Source: Spirosoma pollinicola (GTDB taxonomy: Bacteria; Bacteroidota; Bacteroidia; Cytophagales; Spirosomataceae). Taken from it: 64,000 bases of DNA. Position 1 is the stretch's first letter; the number at the start of each line of letters is the position of its first letter. The position numbers and the translations under genes are program-made. Where the stretch lies: positions 620,001 through 684,000 of the forward strand of contig NZ_CP025096.1 in the NCBI RefSeq assembly GCF_002831565.1, given 5' to 3'. Under the pieces are notes generated by a model that saw nothing but the letters and a program-made list of their open reading frames with translations, did not search any database and was not told the DNA's origin. This document shows positions 8,381-16,788 of the stretch, piece by piece.

Positions 8381-8797
8381 TTGCAAGTCCAGAACGCCAA
8401 TTCCATACTTTTTGCGGGAGTGGTTGATCCGGCCGCCAGGGACATTGATCCGCAGGCAGGTCCGGATATAGACCAATCATTAGCCGGAAGCCCGCCGGTC
8501 GATTTACGAATCCTACTGGCTCATCAGCCCAATCTGGCGAAAGCCGCCGAAGCTCACTTTGACCTGCAACTGTCGGGCCCTACCCATGCCGGTCAATTTT
8601 TTCCCTGGTCTATACTGATCCGACTTTTTCAACCTTTCGCCGTTGGCCTAAAGAAATGGGGTAGCCTGTGGGTGTATACAAATGCCGGGACAGGATTTTG
8701 GGGGCCACCGTTCAGGCTTGGCACCACGTCTGAAATCACCCTTATTGAATTGGTAGCCTTCAAAAACTTGGTCAATCTACTAGCGTTTTTGTTTTAA
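8381..8797 (+). pseudogene. metallophosphoesterase, C-terminal remnant with altered GHTH motif
   Basis: The reading frame (PDIDQSLAGSPPVDLRILLAHQPNLAKAAEAHFDLQLSGPTHAGQFFPWS and GTGFWGPPFRLGTTSEITLIEL) matches the C-terminal third of YaeI-like calcineurin-fold phosphoesterases. Those are anchored membrane proteins of about 370-400 residues. The N-terminal membrane region and the first metal-binding motifs are absent, and the universal GHTHGG motif reads GPTHAG, losing a metal-ligand histidine. The frame is still open, so decay is by truncation and substitution. It follows directly on the IS3 remnant, whose insertion or a later deletion probably removed the 5' part. Confidence 0.75.
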
Positions 8798-8811
8798 GGT
8801 TGATAGCTCAT

Positions 8812-8917
8812 TAATCGCTCCTGCCTGATACGAAGTAGGCTTCATATATCTGCTTCCAGAACGGGGGGTAATCAGACTGTCTGTTTTAATACCTGTCAAT
8901 GACAATCAGTAGTATAC
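8812..8917 (+). repeat. dispersed repeat, copy 4 (near full length)
   Basis: This copy has both modules: ATCGCTCCTGCCTGATACGA, then GGCTTCATATATCTGCTTCC, AACGGGGGGTAATCAGACTG, and the tail CTGTTTTAATACCTGTCAAT and GACAATCAGTAGTAT. Its tail overlaps the last codons of the convergent NUDIX gene, so the repeat supplies that gene's stop. Confidence 0.7.
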
Positions 8918-9771
8918 CCTTCATACAAAGTGGGTTTTGGCAGCTGATACAAGTACGGTGCTTTATGAGCAGCACCTGTATACTTCTTCTCCAATCGTTC
9001 TAATCCATTAAGACTCAGGATTTTCTTTTGAAAGTTGCCTCGTTCGAAGGGTTTATTTAAGATGGTTTCGTAAAGTTCCTGCACCTCTTTCATGGTGAAG
9101 GTTTCGGGAAGTAGGTTTAACACATTCAACTCCTGATCGAGCTTGAGTCGAAGCATTTCAAGCGCTTTGGTCACAATCGCGTTATGATCCATAATCATGG
9201 GTGGTAACTGGTTGATATCATACCACTCAATAGACTGATCAAGCTCACTTTTCCGAGGTATAGCCTTGTTCATATCCACAAGGGCATAATACCCGATGGA
9301 AACGAATCGTCTGGTAAACCATTCATACTCACGGCGGCCCTCTCCGTCATTGATCGTCGCAGTAGGCCCAATTAATTCAGAATTCAGCTCAATTAACCGG
9401 TCTAGAAAGGCTTTACCGTTACGGTTGGCTTTGCCCGTCACCTGAAACTGCTCCAGATAGTTTTCTTCAATTCCGGTTCTGCTCCGAATGATTCGTTGAG
9501 CGGCCTCATCAATATCTTCATCCTGAAACACAAACCAACTGGGTAAAGCCCAGAAATCACCTTCGTAGCGAAGCTTAGGAACCAGTACGCTTAGTTGTTT
9601 GGCTCGATAGCCAAAAATGACACAGTCAATCGTAAGTTGCTGAATGTAATTTTGCTCACTGAGAATCGGTAACGGTTGGGTTGTGGGCATACTTAACGGA
9701 GCATCAATTAGAAGGATTACATCGGTAAAGCTGAGCGTTCTCGCCGGTACAAAGTTATGGTTACTTTGCAT
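8896..9771 (-). CDS. NUDIX-type sugar-responsive regulator (NrtR/AraR-like)
   Basis: A NUDIX fold (about residues 35-165: LTIDCVIFGYRAKQLSVLVPKL, DFWALPSWFVFQDEDIDEAAQRIIRSRTGI) is followed by a winged HTH (TFTMKEVQELYETILNKPFERGNFQKKILSLNGL). The NUDIX box lacks its catalytic glutamates (RIIRSRTGI instead of REUxEExGU), as expected for a ligand-sensing regulator rather than a hydrolase. In Bacteroides the homologous AraR controls arabinose genes. It faces the 10.3-13.8 kb glycosidase genes across two palindromes. An internal ATG at 9690 (MPTTQPLPILSEQNYIQQL) may be the true start, since the first 27 residues look non-conserved. Confidence 0.82.
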   Translation of the reverse strand: MQSNHNFVPARTLSFTDVILLIDAPLSMPTTQPLPILSEQNYIQQLTIDCVIFGYRAKQLSVLVPKLRYEGDFWALPSWFVFQDEDIDEAAQRIIRSRTGIEENYLEQFQVTGKANRNGKAFLDRLIELNSELIGPTATINDGEGRREYEWFTRRFVSIGYYALVDMNKAIPRKSELDQSIEWYDINQLPPMIMDHNAIVTKALEMLRLKLDQELNVLNLLPETFTMKEVQELYETILNKPFERGNFQKKILSLNGLERLEKKYTGAAHKAPYLYQLPKPTLYEGYTTDCH

Positions 9772-9995
9772 ACATCATCTTCTGGTCCCTTCATTTGGTT
9801 CGTTTCTGCGTCCAGCGAAACCATAGACAATAGACCGCTGCGGTAGGCTTTCAGTCAAGTGTGAAATCGATCCTGTAAAACACTCATTCGAAACGGACAT
9901 GCCTACCCTGTACAGCGATCAAACGGGCCTCTGTTAACTCAGATAACTTATAACTTACTAAGGCGAGATAAACTAGCAGCCAATTTCGCCAACTA

Positions 9996-10047
9996 CTTTG
10001 CCGTACAATCAATGTGTAAGTATATACACATTGATTGTACGGCAAAG
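9996..10047. promoter_or_regulatory. long perfect palindrome, putative operator 1
   Basis: Two 23-nt arms (9996-10018 and 10025-10047) are perfect inverted repeats around the 6-nt spacer AGTATA. The inner core is TGTGTA-N6-TACACA. It lies between the NUDIX regulator and the divergent secreted-protein gene. The same core recurs 58 bp downstream. Confidence 0.7.
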
Positions 10048-10066
10048 GTATACAATTGCAAAAAAA

Positions 10067-10092
10067 TTATTGTGTACTTACTTACACAATAA
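10067..10092. promoter_or_regulatory. putative operator 2 for the NUDIX regulator
   Basis: TTATTGTGTA and TACACAATAA form a perfect 10-bp inverted repeat with a 6-nt spacer, giving TGTGTA-N6-TACACA as at 10013-10030. It sits about 225 bp before the next start codon, in the promoter region. Confidence 0.65.
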
Positions 10093-10317
10093 CAATTATT
10101 TCTTTTACTTTTGATATAGAATTTGAAAATCCTCATGAATACGAGATTTAAGTCTTTTGTTTTCAGTGTCTTACCAGCGCATCTGTGGCTATCTATCTTA
10201 TGTCAGCCGGGTTAATCGGTGCGGTCGTGCTCAAGTAGCCATCGTAATGACGAATAGGAAGAAATCGCTCCTTTGCAATTTTTAAAAAATGTAAATCAAT
10301 TCATTAGAACGAGAATC

Positions 10318-12012
10318 ATGAAAATGGCCAGTTGCTTAATAGGTGTATATCTTGCTGCTGCACTTCTCTGGGCCAACACCGTTGGTTTTAGCCAGACTGT
10401 TACTAACCAGAGCCAGAATTATTCGATTATTCCCAAACTTCCTTCTCCACCCAGGCCGGAACCGTTTACCGTTTCAACAATACCCTTACCAACGAATGTG
10501 GTTGAAAGTGACTTGGTCAATTATCTCCCGGACGGGAAGCATATCATCGCGGAGGTCCATTTTGCGGGTAAAAAAAAGGGGGATATCGCCGTCATGAACG
10601 AAGACGGAAGCGATTTCAAATGTCTGACGTGTGAATTGAAGGAAGAGATTGGCGGGGAAATGCCGGTGCCACTACCGGATGGGAAACGCGTGTATACACC
10701 GGATGGTATATTGGAATGCAGCCCGTCTATCGTTAATTGTCAACAGGCTCGTATTCTTCCATTGGTTTATCCGGCTATCCCACAAGCCACTATGGTTATG
10801 CATATTGCCACCAATATGTCGCCCGATGGCATCCATGTGGCATCGGGAATAATAACCACGAAAGGATATATTGTATTAGTCAGTGAACTAACGAGAGTAT
10901 CAGACGGCAAAGGCGACCACTATGAATTGCACAACGGAAAGGTGGTTGCAGGGGGCTCGGATGGATTTGATTTTTCGGCATTCAGACCCAAAATAGATGG
11001 AGCCGGAGAAGTGAAAAGTTTTGCTGACGGCGGAAAGTCGCTCATTGATCTCGCCCTGTTTGAAGGTAATAACTACGACTTAGCCAAGATTGACCTTACC
11101 AATGGCAAGGTGACTCGTCTCACGAAACATTTCAGCTATGACGAAGGTACCTATCCCTCACCCGATGGCAACTGGGTCATTTTTCAAACCCATAGGCACA
11201 CCACTCGCATGGATGCTTTTGGTCTAATTCCTCGACCCCTTATTGCCGGATTGCCGCAAGCAGCCGGTGTTGCCATGCAGCGAAATGCAGAGCATGAAGG
11301 CAATCCTAAGGCAACACGCTTTTACGGGCTTACCATGGTGGACAAATATGGCGACCGAGCCAGGTTACCTGAAGAAGGCTATACGGGCATAAATCTGATG
11401 ACCGACAAAGATGATTTTACGCTTTATCATCATTTGGGAAATTTTGCCTGGCACCCGTCCAGTACACATGGCATTTTTTGGGAACAAAAAGATCCTAAAA
11501 CCGTAAAAGAGGGCGAATCAACCGGGCGGCTTCGTATGCTTCGATTTACATCCAGAAAGCCCACAAAACCCTTAACCCCAGTTGTACCTGTTATCAACTG
11601 GGCACCTGACCTGAAGGATTTTAAATGGATCACCCCAACCTACCCGGAACAGGGAATTCTGAAAGGAAAAGTCGCTGGTTATGCTGAAATCAGCACAGTA
11701 AAACCAGCACAGGGGTCATCCGATGAACCTCGACGAGTCATTAGATACGTTGACTTTACGGATGATGGTGTTTATATTTTAAATGGTACCGAGTCATCAA
11801 CAGTCGGTACAGGGGGGTATACTAAGCCTGTATCCTGGGACGCTGATATAAACGTCAGCGGCAAGCAAACCGGGTTTTTAAAAGCCCAAAACGTAAGGTT
11901 CAGCGTAACCAGCACGTCATCCGGGACGATTCAGGCAGAACTTGGTAAACACAACGTTGAGGTTGACCTGTCTCGTGGCATTCCGACCGGTGTACCGGGT
12001 GTACTTCGGTAG
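10318..12012 (+). CDS. secreted PD40/TolB-like beta-propeller protein
   Basis: This 564-residue protein (from ATG 10318) has a clear signal peptide (MKMASCLIGVYLAAALLWANTVGFSQ). The chain is rich in PD40-type repeats: LVNYLPDGKHIIAEVHFAG..GDIAVMNEDGSDFKCLTC; LPDGKRVYTPDG; SYDEGTYPSPDGNWVIFQTHRH. These form beta-propeller blades as in TolB and related periplasmic proteins. No catalytic motif is recognisable. A TTG 45 bp upstream would extend the protein but spoil the signal peptide. It is the first gene after the two palindromic operators and precedes a GH79-like glycosidase, so it may bind or process the same glycan; that is inference from position. Confidence 0.7.
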   Translation: MKMASCLIGVYLAAALLWANTVGFSQTVTNQSQNYSIIPKLPSPPRPEPFTVSTIPLPTNVVESDLVNYLPDGKHIIAEVHFAGKKKGDIAVMNEDGSDFKCLTCELKEEIGGEMPVPLPDGKRVYTPDGILECSPSIVNCQQARILPLVYPAIPQATMVMHIATNMSPDGIHVASGIITTKGYIVLVSELTRVSDGKGDHYELHNGKVVAGGSDGFDFSAFRPKIDGAGEVKSFADGGKSLIDLALFEGNNYDLAKIDLTNGKVTRLTKHFSYDEGTYPSPDGNWVIFQTHRHTTRMDAFGLIPRPLIAGLPQAAGVAMQRNAEHEGNPKATRFYGLTMVDKYGDRARLPEEGYTGINLMTDKDDFTLYHHLGNFAWHPSSTHGIFWEQKDPKTVKEGESTGRLRMLRFTSRKPTKPLTPVVPVINWAPDLKDFKWITPTYPEQGILKGKVAGYAEISTVKPAQGSSDEPRRVIRYVDFTDDGVYILNGTESSTVGTGGYTKPVSWDADINVSGKQTGFLKAQNVRFSVTSTSSGTIQAELGKHNVEVDLSRGIPTGVPGVLR

Positions 12013-12222
12013 GTTCGTACGCTGACAATAGCCCCTGTGTACGGTCTACCCCCAGGTTGGAAAGAGTAGTATTCAGCGTACCACGTCCAGGCATACCCGG
12101 GCTCGACTACTCCCCTCGTGACTGACAAGCGGCTACCAGGTTTGACCTTCACCTGACAGAAGTGTTTCGGTTGACTACCCAGTTAAACGTAGGCTTATCA
12201 AAACAATAACGATCTGTTTTTT

Positions 12223-13752
12223 ATGAACAAACTATTGCTTGTTTATTTGTTGTCATTTGTCAGTCTTGTCAGCACGGCTCAGGATAAGAATACCCTTGCG
12301 CAAGTGGGGGTAAAACAAAACGCGATCGATTTGAAAGCGATGAAACGTATCGGTAACGTAGATGAGCGGTATCAATCGTTCAATGTCGAAATGTGTGAGG
12401 TAATCGGTGGCGACTTCTGGATACCGTATGAGCTGGTCGATTCAGTAAAAAAGCAGTCTACTAAAACTGGATTTGCAGCCCTGAAATGGAAAATTGACCC
12501 CATTAACCTGTATGAAAAAAAACTTCGGAAACTGGCATCAGCCCTGGGTCCTACCTACATACGAGTGAGTGGTACCTGGGCCAATGGTGTTTATTTCCAG
12601 AACAACGATGAGCCTGCATTGAGTAGTCCACCGACCGGCTTCAAAAACATACTTACCCGGCAACAGTGGAAAGGTGTGGTTGATTTTTGCAAGGCTGTCG
12701 ATGGCAAATTAGTGAGTTCATTTCCCATTAGTGATGGCATGCGGGATGAAAGCGGAACCTGGCAGCCTAAGCAGGTAAAAGCCATTTTAGAGTACACCAA
12801 AGCAATGGGTGGTGAAATCAGTGCGGCTGAATTTTTTAATGAGCCCTCCCATGCCTCACATGGCGATGCTCCAAAGGGCTATACTGGCGCCCAGTTTGCT
12901 CAGGAGTTCGCTCTCTTTAAATCCTTCGTAGCTAAGGCTGCTCCTAACATGACTATTATTGGCCCAGGTTCTACGGGGGAAGGGGGCATCCTTCCTTCGG
13001 GCCTGGATCTTTCGGTAGATGCCTTATTGTCACCTTCACCCAAACCTACCTTCGACGTCTTTACGTATCACTATTATGGCACCGTATCCAAACGTTGTTT
13101 GGGTGGTCAGAAACCAGAATTGGCCCTGACCGCAGACTGGCTGAGTAAAACCGAAAAAGGGCTCGATTTTTACCAACGGGCCAGAGATAAATATAATCCA
13201 GGAGCCCCTATCTGGCTCACCGAAACGGCCGAAACCGCCTGTGGAGGCAACCCCTGGGCAGTAACGTACATTGATAGTTTTCGGTATCTGGAGCAACTGG
13301 GCCGCCTGGCTAAAAAAGGCGTGCAGGTCGTGATGCACAACACGTTGGCCCGAAGCGAATATGCCTTGTTGGATCAGGATACCCATAATCCACGACCGAA
13401 CTATTGGGCGGCTTTACTCTGGAATAAACTTATGGGAAGCCAGGTATTTGACGGAGAACAGCTAGAGCCTGGTGTTGATCTGTTTGTCCATAACTCAAAA
13501 AAGTGGTCTACTGGCAAAAGTGTCCTGATTCTAAATACGAATGAGAAAGTCACTTCGGTTACTATCCCTGCCGACGCCCTGCAATACTTACTCACCGCCG
13601 ATGAATTGCTGACCAAAAAAGTAAAACTTAATGGTACAGAATTGAAACTGACCGCTACGGATAATGTACCGCCTATTCAGGGTAAACCCCTAAAAAAAGG
13701 GCAAGTGAACTTACCCGCTCATAGCATCCTGTTTCTTGAATTTAGCAAGTAG
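12223..13752 (+). CDS. secreted GH79-like glycoside hydrolase (heparanase/beta-glucuronidase type)
   Basis: This 509-residue protein has a signal peptide (MNKLLLVYLLSFVSLVSTAQ). The catalytic TIM barrel shows YIRVSGTWANGVYF near 112, the acid/base motif AAEFFNEPS (N206-E207), and the nucleophile motif APIWLTETAETACGGNPW (E334). The latter resembles the heparanase VWLGETSSAYGGG motif. The last ~100 residues look like the usual small beta domain. Family members cleave glucuronosyl or related uronic-acid linkages in polysaccharides or arabinogalactan. It lies 210 bp after the beta-propeller gene in the same direction. Substrate is not provable from sequence. Confidence 0.82.
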   Translation: MNKLLLVYLLSFVSLVSTAQDKNTLAQVGVKQNAIDLKAMKRIGNVDERYQSFNVEMCEVIGGDFWIPYELVDSVKKQSTKTGFAALKWKIDPINLYEKKLRKLASALGPTYIRVSGTWANGVYFQNNDEPALSSPPTGFKNILTRQQWKGVVDFCKAVDGKLVSSFPISDGMRDESGTWQPKQVKAILEYTKAMGGEISAAEFFNEPSHASHGDAPKGYTGAQFAQEFALFKSFVAKAAPNMTIIGPGSTGEGGILPSGLDLSVDALLSPSPKPTFDVFTYHYYGTVSKRCLGGQKPELALTADWLSKTEKGLDFYQRARDKYNPGAPIWLTETAETACGGNPWAVTYIDSFRYLEQLGRLAKKGVQVVMHNTLARSEYALLDQDTHNPRPNYWAALLWNKLMGSQVFDGEQLEPGVDLFVHNSKKWSTGKSVLILNTNEKVTSVTIPADALQYLLTADELLTKKVKLNGTELKLTATDNVPPIQGKPLKKGQVNLPAHSILFLEFSK

Positions 13753-13767
13753 AAAACGTAAACCCAA

Positions 13768-13823
13768 GGGCGTTTAATTGGACGGCCTGTTTTAATAACT
13801 GTCAACTACAATCCGTAGCATCC
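13768..13823 (+). repeat. dispersed repeat, right half only (copy 5)
   Basis: GGGCGTTTAATTGGACGG followed by CCTGTTTTAATAACTGTCAA and CTACAATCCGTAGCAT matches the right module and tail of the copy at 8.8 kb. It lies directly after the GH79-like gene. Confidence 0.65.
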
Positions 13824-13872
13824 GCCTTAGTTGTAACGATTTTTGTAACTTTCTTTAAATACACCCAACGAT

Positions 13873-15588
13873 TCACAGCTTACCCGCCTTTAGTTGCCGA
13901 ACGGCATAATCGGCCGCGCGGGCCGTTAGGGCCATGTAAGTCAGCGACGGGTTCTGACAAGCCGAGGAGGCCATACTCGCCCCATCGGTCACGAATACAT
14001 TTTTGACGGTGTGCAATTGATTCCATTGGTTGAGCATCGACGTTTTGGGGTCGCGACCCATGCGGGCGGTGCCCATTTCGTGAATGGCCAGACCCGGAGC
14101 CTGGTGGTTGTCAATAGCGGCTGTAACCCGTATACCGGCCGCTTCCATCATCAGTTTAGCCTGAGCAATGGCGTCGCGTGTCATCCGGTCTTCGTTGTCG
14201 CCCCAGGCGCAGTCGATGTCGAGCGTTGGCATACCCCACTGATCTTTTTTGTCGGTGTTAAGTTTTACATGATTTTCGAAACGGGGCAGCATCTCGCCCA
14301 TCGCCGTCATGCTGAACGACCATCCGCCCGGCTGGGTTAAAGACTCTTTGAAATCGGAGCCAAACCCCTCTGTCCAGCTTCCGCGCTCCCAGCCCGACCG
14401 GCCTCCTCCGCAGGCGAAAGCATAGCCCCGCACAAAGTCGGTCTGTTTGTCGGCGAGTACATTGCGGAATCTGGGTACGTAGGTGCCGGTTGGTCGGCGG
14501 CCGTAGTAGTAGCGGTCGTCCAGGTCGTGGCCCTCGTACACGCCAGCCACCCGGCCCCGGTAATTATGATCCATCAGGTAATGGCCCAGTACGCCACTGT
14601 CGTTACCCAAACCGTTTGGAAACCGGCTGGAGATAGAGTTCATCAGAACCAGTGTGGAGTTGAGCGTAGCGGCATTCAGAAAGATGATGTTGGCGTAATA
14701 CTCCGTTACTTCTTTGGTGTTGGTGTCGATGACCCGAACGCCGGTAGCCCGTTTTTTCACATCATCATAAATGATAGAATGCACAACCGAAAAAGGCCGG
14801 ATGGTCAGTTTGCCGGTAGCTGCCGCAACGGGTAAGGTGGCTGAGTTGCTGCTGAAATAAGCCCCGTACAAACAGCCCCGGCCGCACCAGTTGCGCGATT
14901 GGCAATCGGCCCGGCCTAGGGCCAGATGGTGGGGTTGCGCCTTACTCAGGTTAGCCGTGCGACTGATGATCAGATGGCGGTCGGCATAGGTTTTTTTCCA
15001 GGCGTCGCGCACACTTTTCTCGATACAGTTCATCTCGAAAGGCGGCAGAAATTCACCATCGGGCAGGGTAGACAGGCCGTCTCGGTTGCCGCTGATCCCC
15101 GCAAATTTCTCGACGTAGCTATACCAGGGAGCCAGATCAGCATACCGAATCGGCCAGTCGACGCCGTGACCGTCTTTGAGGTTATCCTCAAAATTAAATG
15201 GAGCCCAACGCTGTGTCCACCGGGCCCAGCTCAGCGATTTGCCGCCCACCTGATAGCCCCGAATCCAGTCGAACGGTTTGGTTTGCTGGTAGGGATGGTC
15301 GACATCTTTCACAAAAAACTGACCGGAATACTCATTGAACGCATAGCTAACCTTAGCCTGTGTTGGGCTTTTTTCCAGCACATCGAGCGGGTAGCGGCCC
15401 CGGTGAGTCATTTCCCAGGGGCTAGACAGGGTGGTGGGATAGTCCTTGACGTGCTCAACGGGTCGTCCGCGTTCCAGTACCAGCGTCCGCAAGCCTTTCT
15501 GCGTTAACTCTTTAGCTGCCCAGCCACCGCTGATGCCCGAGCCAATGACAATGGCGTCGTAGTGGTTCAGTCTTTCGGTCAGATTCAT
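13873..15588 (-). CDS. GMC-family FAD oxidoreductase (sugar 3-dehydrogenase-like)
   Basis: This 571-residue flavoprotein has an N-terminal FAD motif (DAIVIGSGISGGWAAKELTQKGLRTLVLERG, residues 12-40), the GMC domain (GYQVGGKSLSWARWTQRW) and the C-terminal catalytic region (IHEMGTARMGRDPKTSMLNQW...VFVTDGASMASSACQNPSLTYMALTARAADYAV). It resembles the large subunits of soluble glycoside 3-dehydrogenases and gluconate dehydrogenases in Bacteroidota, which oxidise a sugar C3-OH to a 3-keto sugar. It lacks a signal peptide, although partners of this type are often exported. It is the last gene of the eight-gene operon, 4 bp after the Gfo/Idh/MocA gene. No small gamma/cytochrome subunit is visible next to it. 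Confidence 0.88.
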   Translation of the reverse strand: MNLTERLNHYDAIVIGSGISGGWAAKELTQKGLRTLVLERGRPVEHVKDYPTTLSSPWEMTHRGRYPLDVLEKSPTQAKVSYAFNEYSGQFFVKDVDHPYQQTKPFDWIRGYQVGGKSLSWARWTQRWAPFNFEDNLKDGHGVDWPIRYADLAPWYSYVEKFAGISGNRDGLSTLPDGEFLPPFEMNCIEKSVRDAWKKTYADRHLIISRTANLSKAQPHHLALGRADCQSRNWCGRGCLYGAYFSSNSATLPVAAATGKLTIRPFSVVHSIIYDDVKKRATGVRVIDTNTKEVTEYYANIIFLNAATLNSTLVLMNSISSRFPNGLGNDSGVLGHYLMDHNYRGRVAGVYEGHDLDDRYYYGRRPTGTYVPRFRNVLADKQTDFVRGYAFACGGGRSGWERGSWTEGFGSDFKESLTQPGGWSFSMTAMGEMLPRFENHVKLNTDKKDQWGMPTLDIDCAWGDNEDRMTRDAIAQAKLMMEAAGIRVTAAIDNHQAPGLAIHEMGTARMGRDPKTSMLNQWNQLHTVKNVFVTDGASMASSACQNPSLTYMALTARAADYAVRQLKAGKL

Positions 15589-15592
15589 GCGA

Positions 15593-16786
15593 TTATAGCT
15601 TGTCTTTTTCGATGATTTTTCCGCTCACTTTATCTTTCAAAATCAGCTTGTGCCGTCCGTCGTGGGTGAGTTCTTCCTTGATCAGGTAATAATCGGCGTC
15701 GTAATCGACCAGCGTTTTCTCCTGACTCAGGCCTTCCTGCCCCCGCCAAACGGGTAAGTCGACGGGCTCCCACTGTTTGCTTTCTGCCGACCTATACGCG
15801 GCATCGAGAACCGCGTTCACCACGTACCCATCGTAGAACGTTTCGGCGGGTTCGCGGCCTTCTTCGCAGGACGTGAACATGTCGGTAAACATGTGATTGT
15901 AACCCAGGTCGTTCACTTCATCGCCCACCGGAAAGAGCCAGCCCGTATTCGATTCAGCCTTTTCAGCCACATAATCGGCCCCCTTTCCAGAGGTGTAAAT
16001 TTCAAACCCGGTTCGGAGAAAATTATTGATCCAGATCGTGCCTTCGGTGCCCATCACCTCATCGCGCAGGTCCATGCCGCCCCGGAAAACCCAGCTTACT
16101 TCGAACTGCCCTATGGCTCCGTTTTCGTATTTGACCAGCGCAATGGCGTGGTCTTCGGCGTCGATGGGCTTTACCTGCGTGGCCGCCCAGCACATGACCT
16201 CAACCGGCCGAACATCTTTCCCGATAAAACTACGGGCAATCTCCACGCAGTGGCAGCCCAGATCGAGCATGCAGCCGCCACCGGCCTGCTCTTTGTCCCA
16301 AAACCAGTTGGAGTGCGGGCCGGGGTGTGCCTCGCGCGATTTGGCCCATAGAATCCGGCCCAATGCCCCGCTCTTAACGCTTTCCAGGGCTTTCAGAAAT
16401 TTGGGCGAATAGCACAGGTCTTCGAGGTAACCGCCGAAAATGCCCGCTTCTTCAACAAGTTTCATCATCCGCAGGGCTTCCTCCGCCGTCCGGCCGAGCG
16501 GCTTGGTGCAGACGACGTTCTTTTTGTGTTTGGCGCAAAGTTCAACCGCAGTGGCGTGGAGGTTGTTGGGCAGGGCCACGCAAACCATTGTCACATCGGG
16601 ATGCGCAATGATTTCCTCCATATTGGTCGACCAGATGGAACAGCCGTAATCGGTGGCGAATTTCTGCGCTGTTTCTTCCCGGCGGGCGTATATGGCAATA
16701 ACCCGGTCGCGGCTGCGCTGACCGTGGAGCGATTCGGCGTAGAAGCGGCCAATGAAGCCGCCCCCAAGCATGGCAATTTTTTGCAT
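15593..16786 (-). CDS. Gfo/Idh/MocA-family dehydrogenase
   Basis: This 397-residue protein starts with a Rossmann motif (MQKIAMLGGGFIGRFYAESLHG) and has the NAD-binding strand-loop VCVALPNNLHATAVELCAKHKKNVVCTKPLGRTAEEA, where the usual EKP reads TKP. The C-terminal oxidoreductase domain has WFWDKEQAGGGCMLDLGCHCVEIARSFIG, with the GGxxxDxGxH substrate-site pattern in modified form. It is cytosolic. Such enzymes oxidise or reduce sugar hydroxyls, or catalyse redox-assisted glycoside cleavage through 3-keto intermediates. It is separated by 2 bp from the upstream second Gfo/Idh/MocA gene and 4 bp from the GMC gene, so the three are surely cotranscribed. Confidence 0.88.
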   Translation of the reverse strand: MQKIAMLGGGFIGRFYAESLHGQRSRDRVIAIYARREETAQKFATDYGCSIWSTNMEEIIAHPDVTMVCVALPNNLHATAVELCAKHKKNVVCTKPLGRTAEEALRMMKLVEEAGIFGGYLEDLCYSPKFLKALESVKSGALGRILWAKSREAHPGPHSNWFWDKEQAGGGCMLDLGCHCVEIARSFIGKDVRPVEVMCWAATQVKPIDAEDHAIALVKYENGAIGQFEVSWVFRGGMDLRDEVMGTEGTIWINNFLRTGFEIYTSGKGADYVAEKAESNTGWLFPVGDEVNDLGYNHMFTDMFTSCEEGREPAETFYDGYVVNAVLDAAYRSAESKQWEPVDLPVWRGQEGLSQEKTLVDYDADYYLIKEELTHDGRHKLILKDKVSGKIIEKDKL

Positions 16787-16788
16787 AA

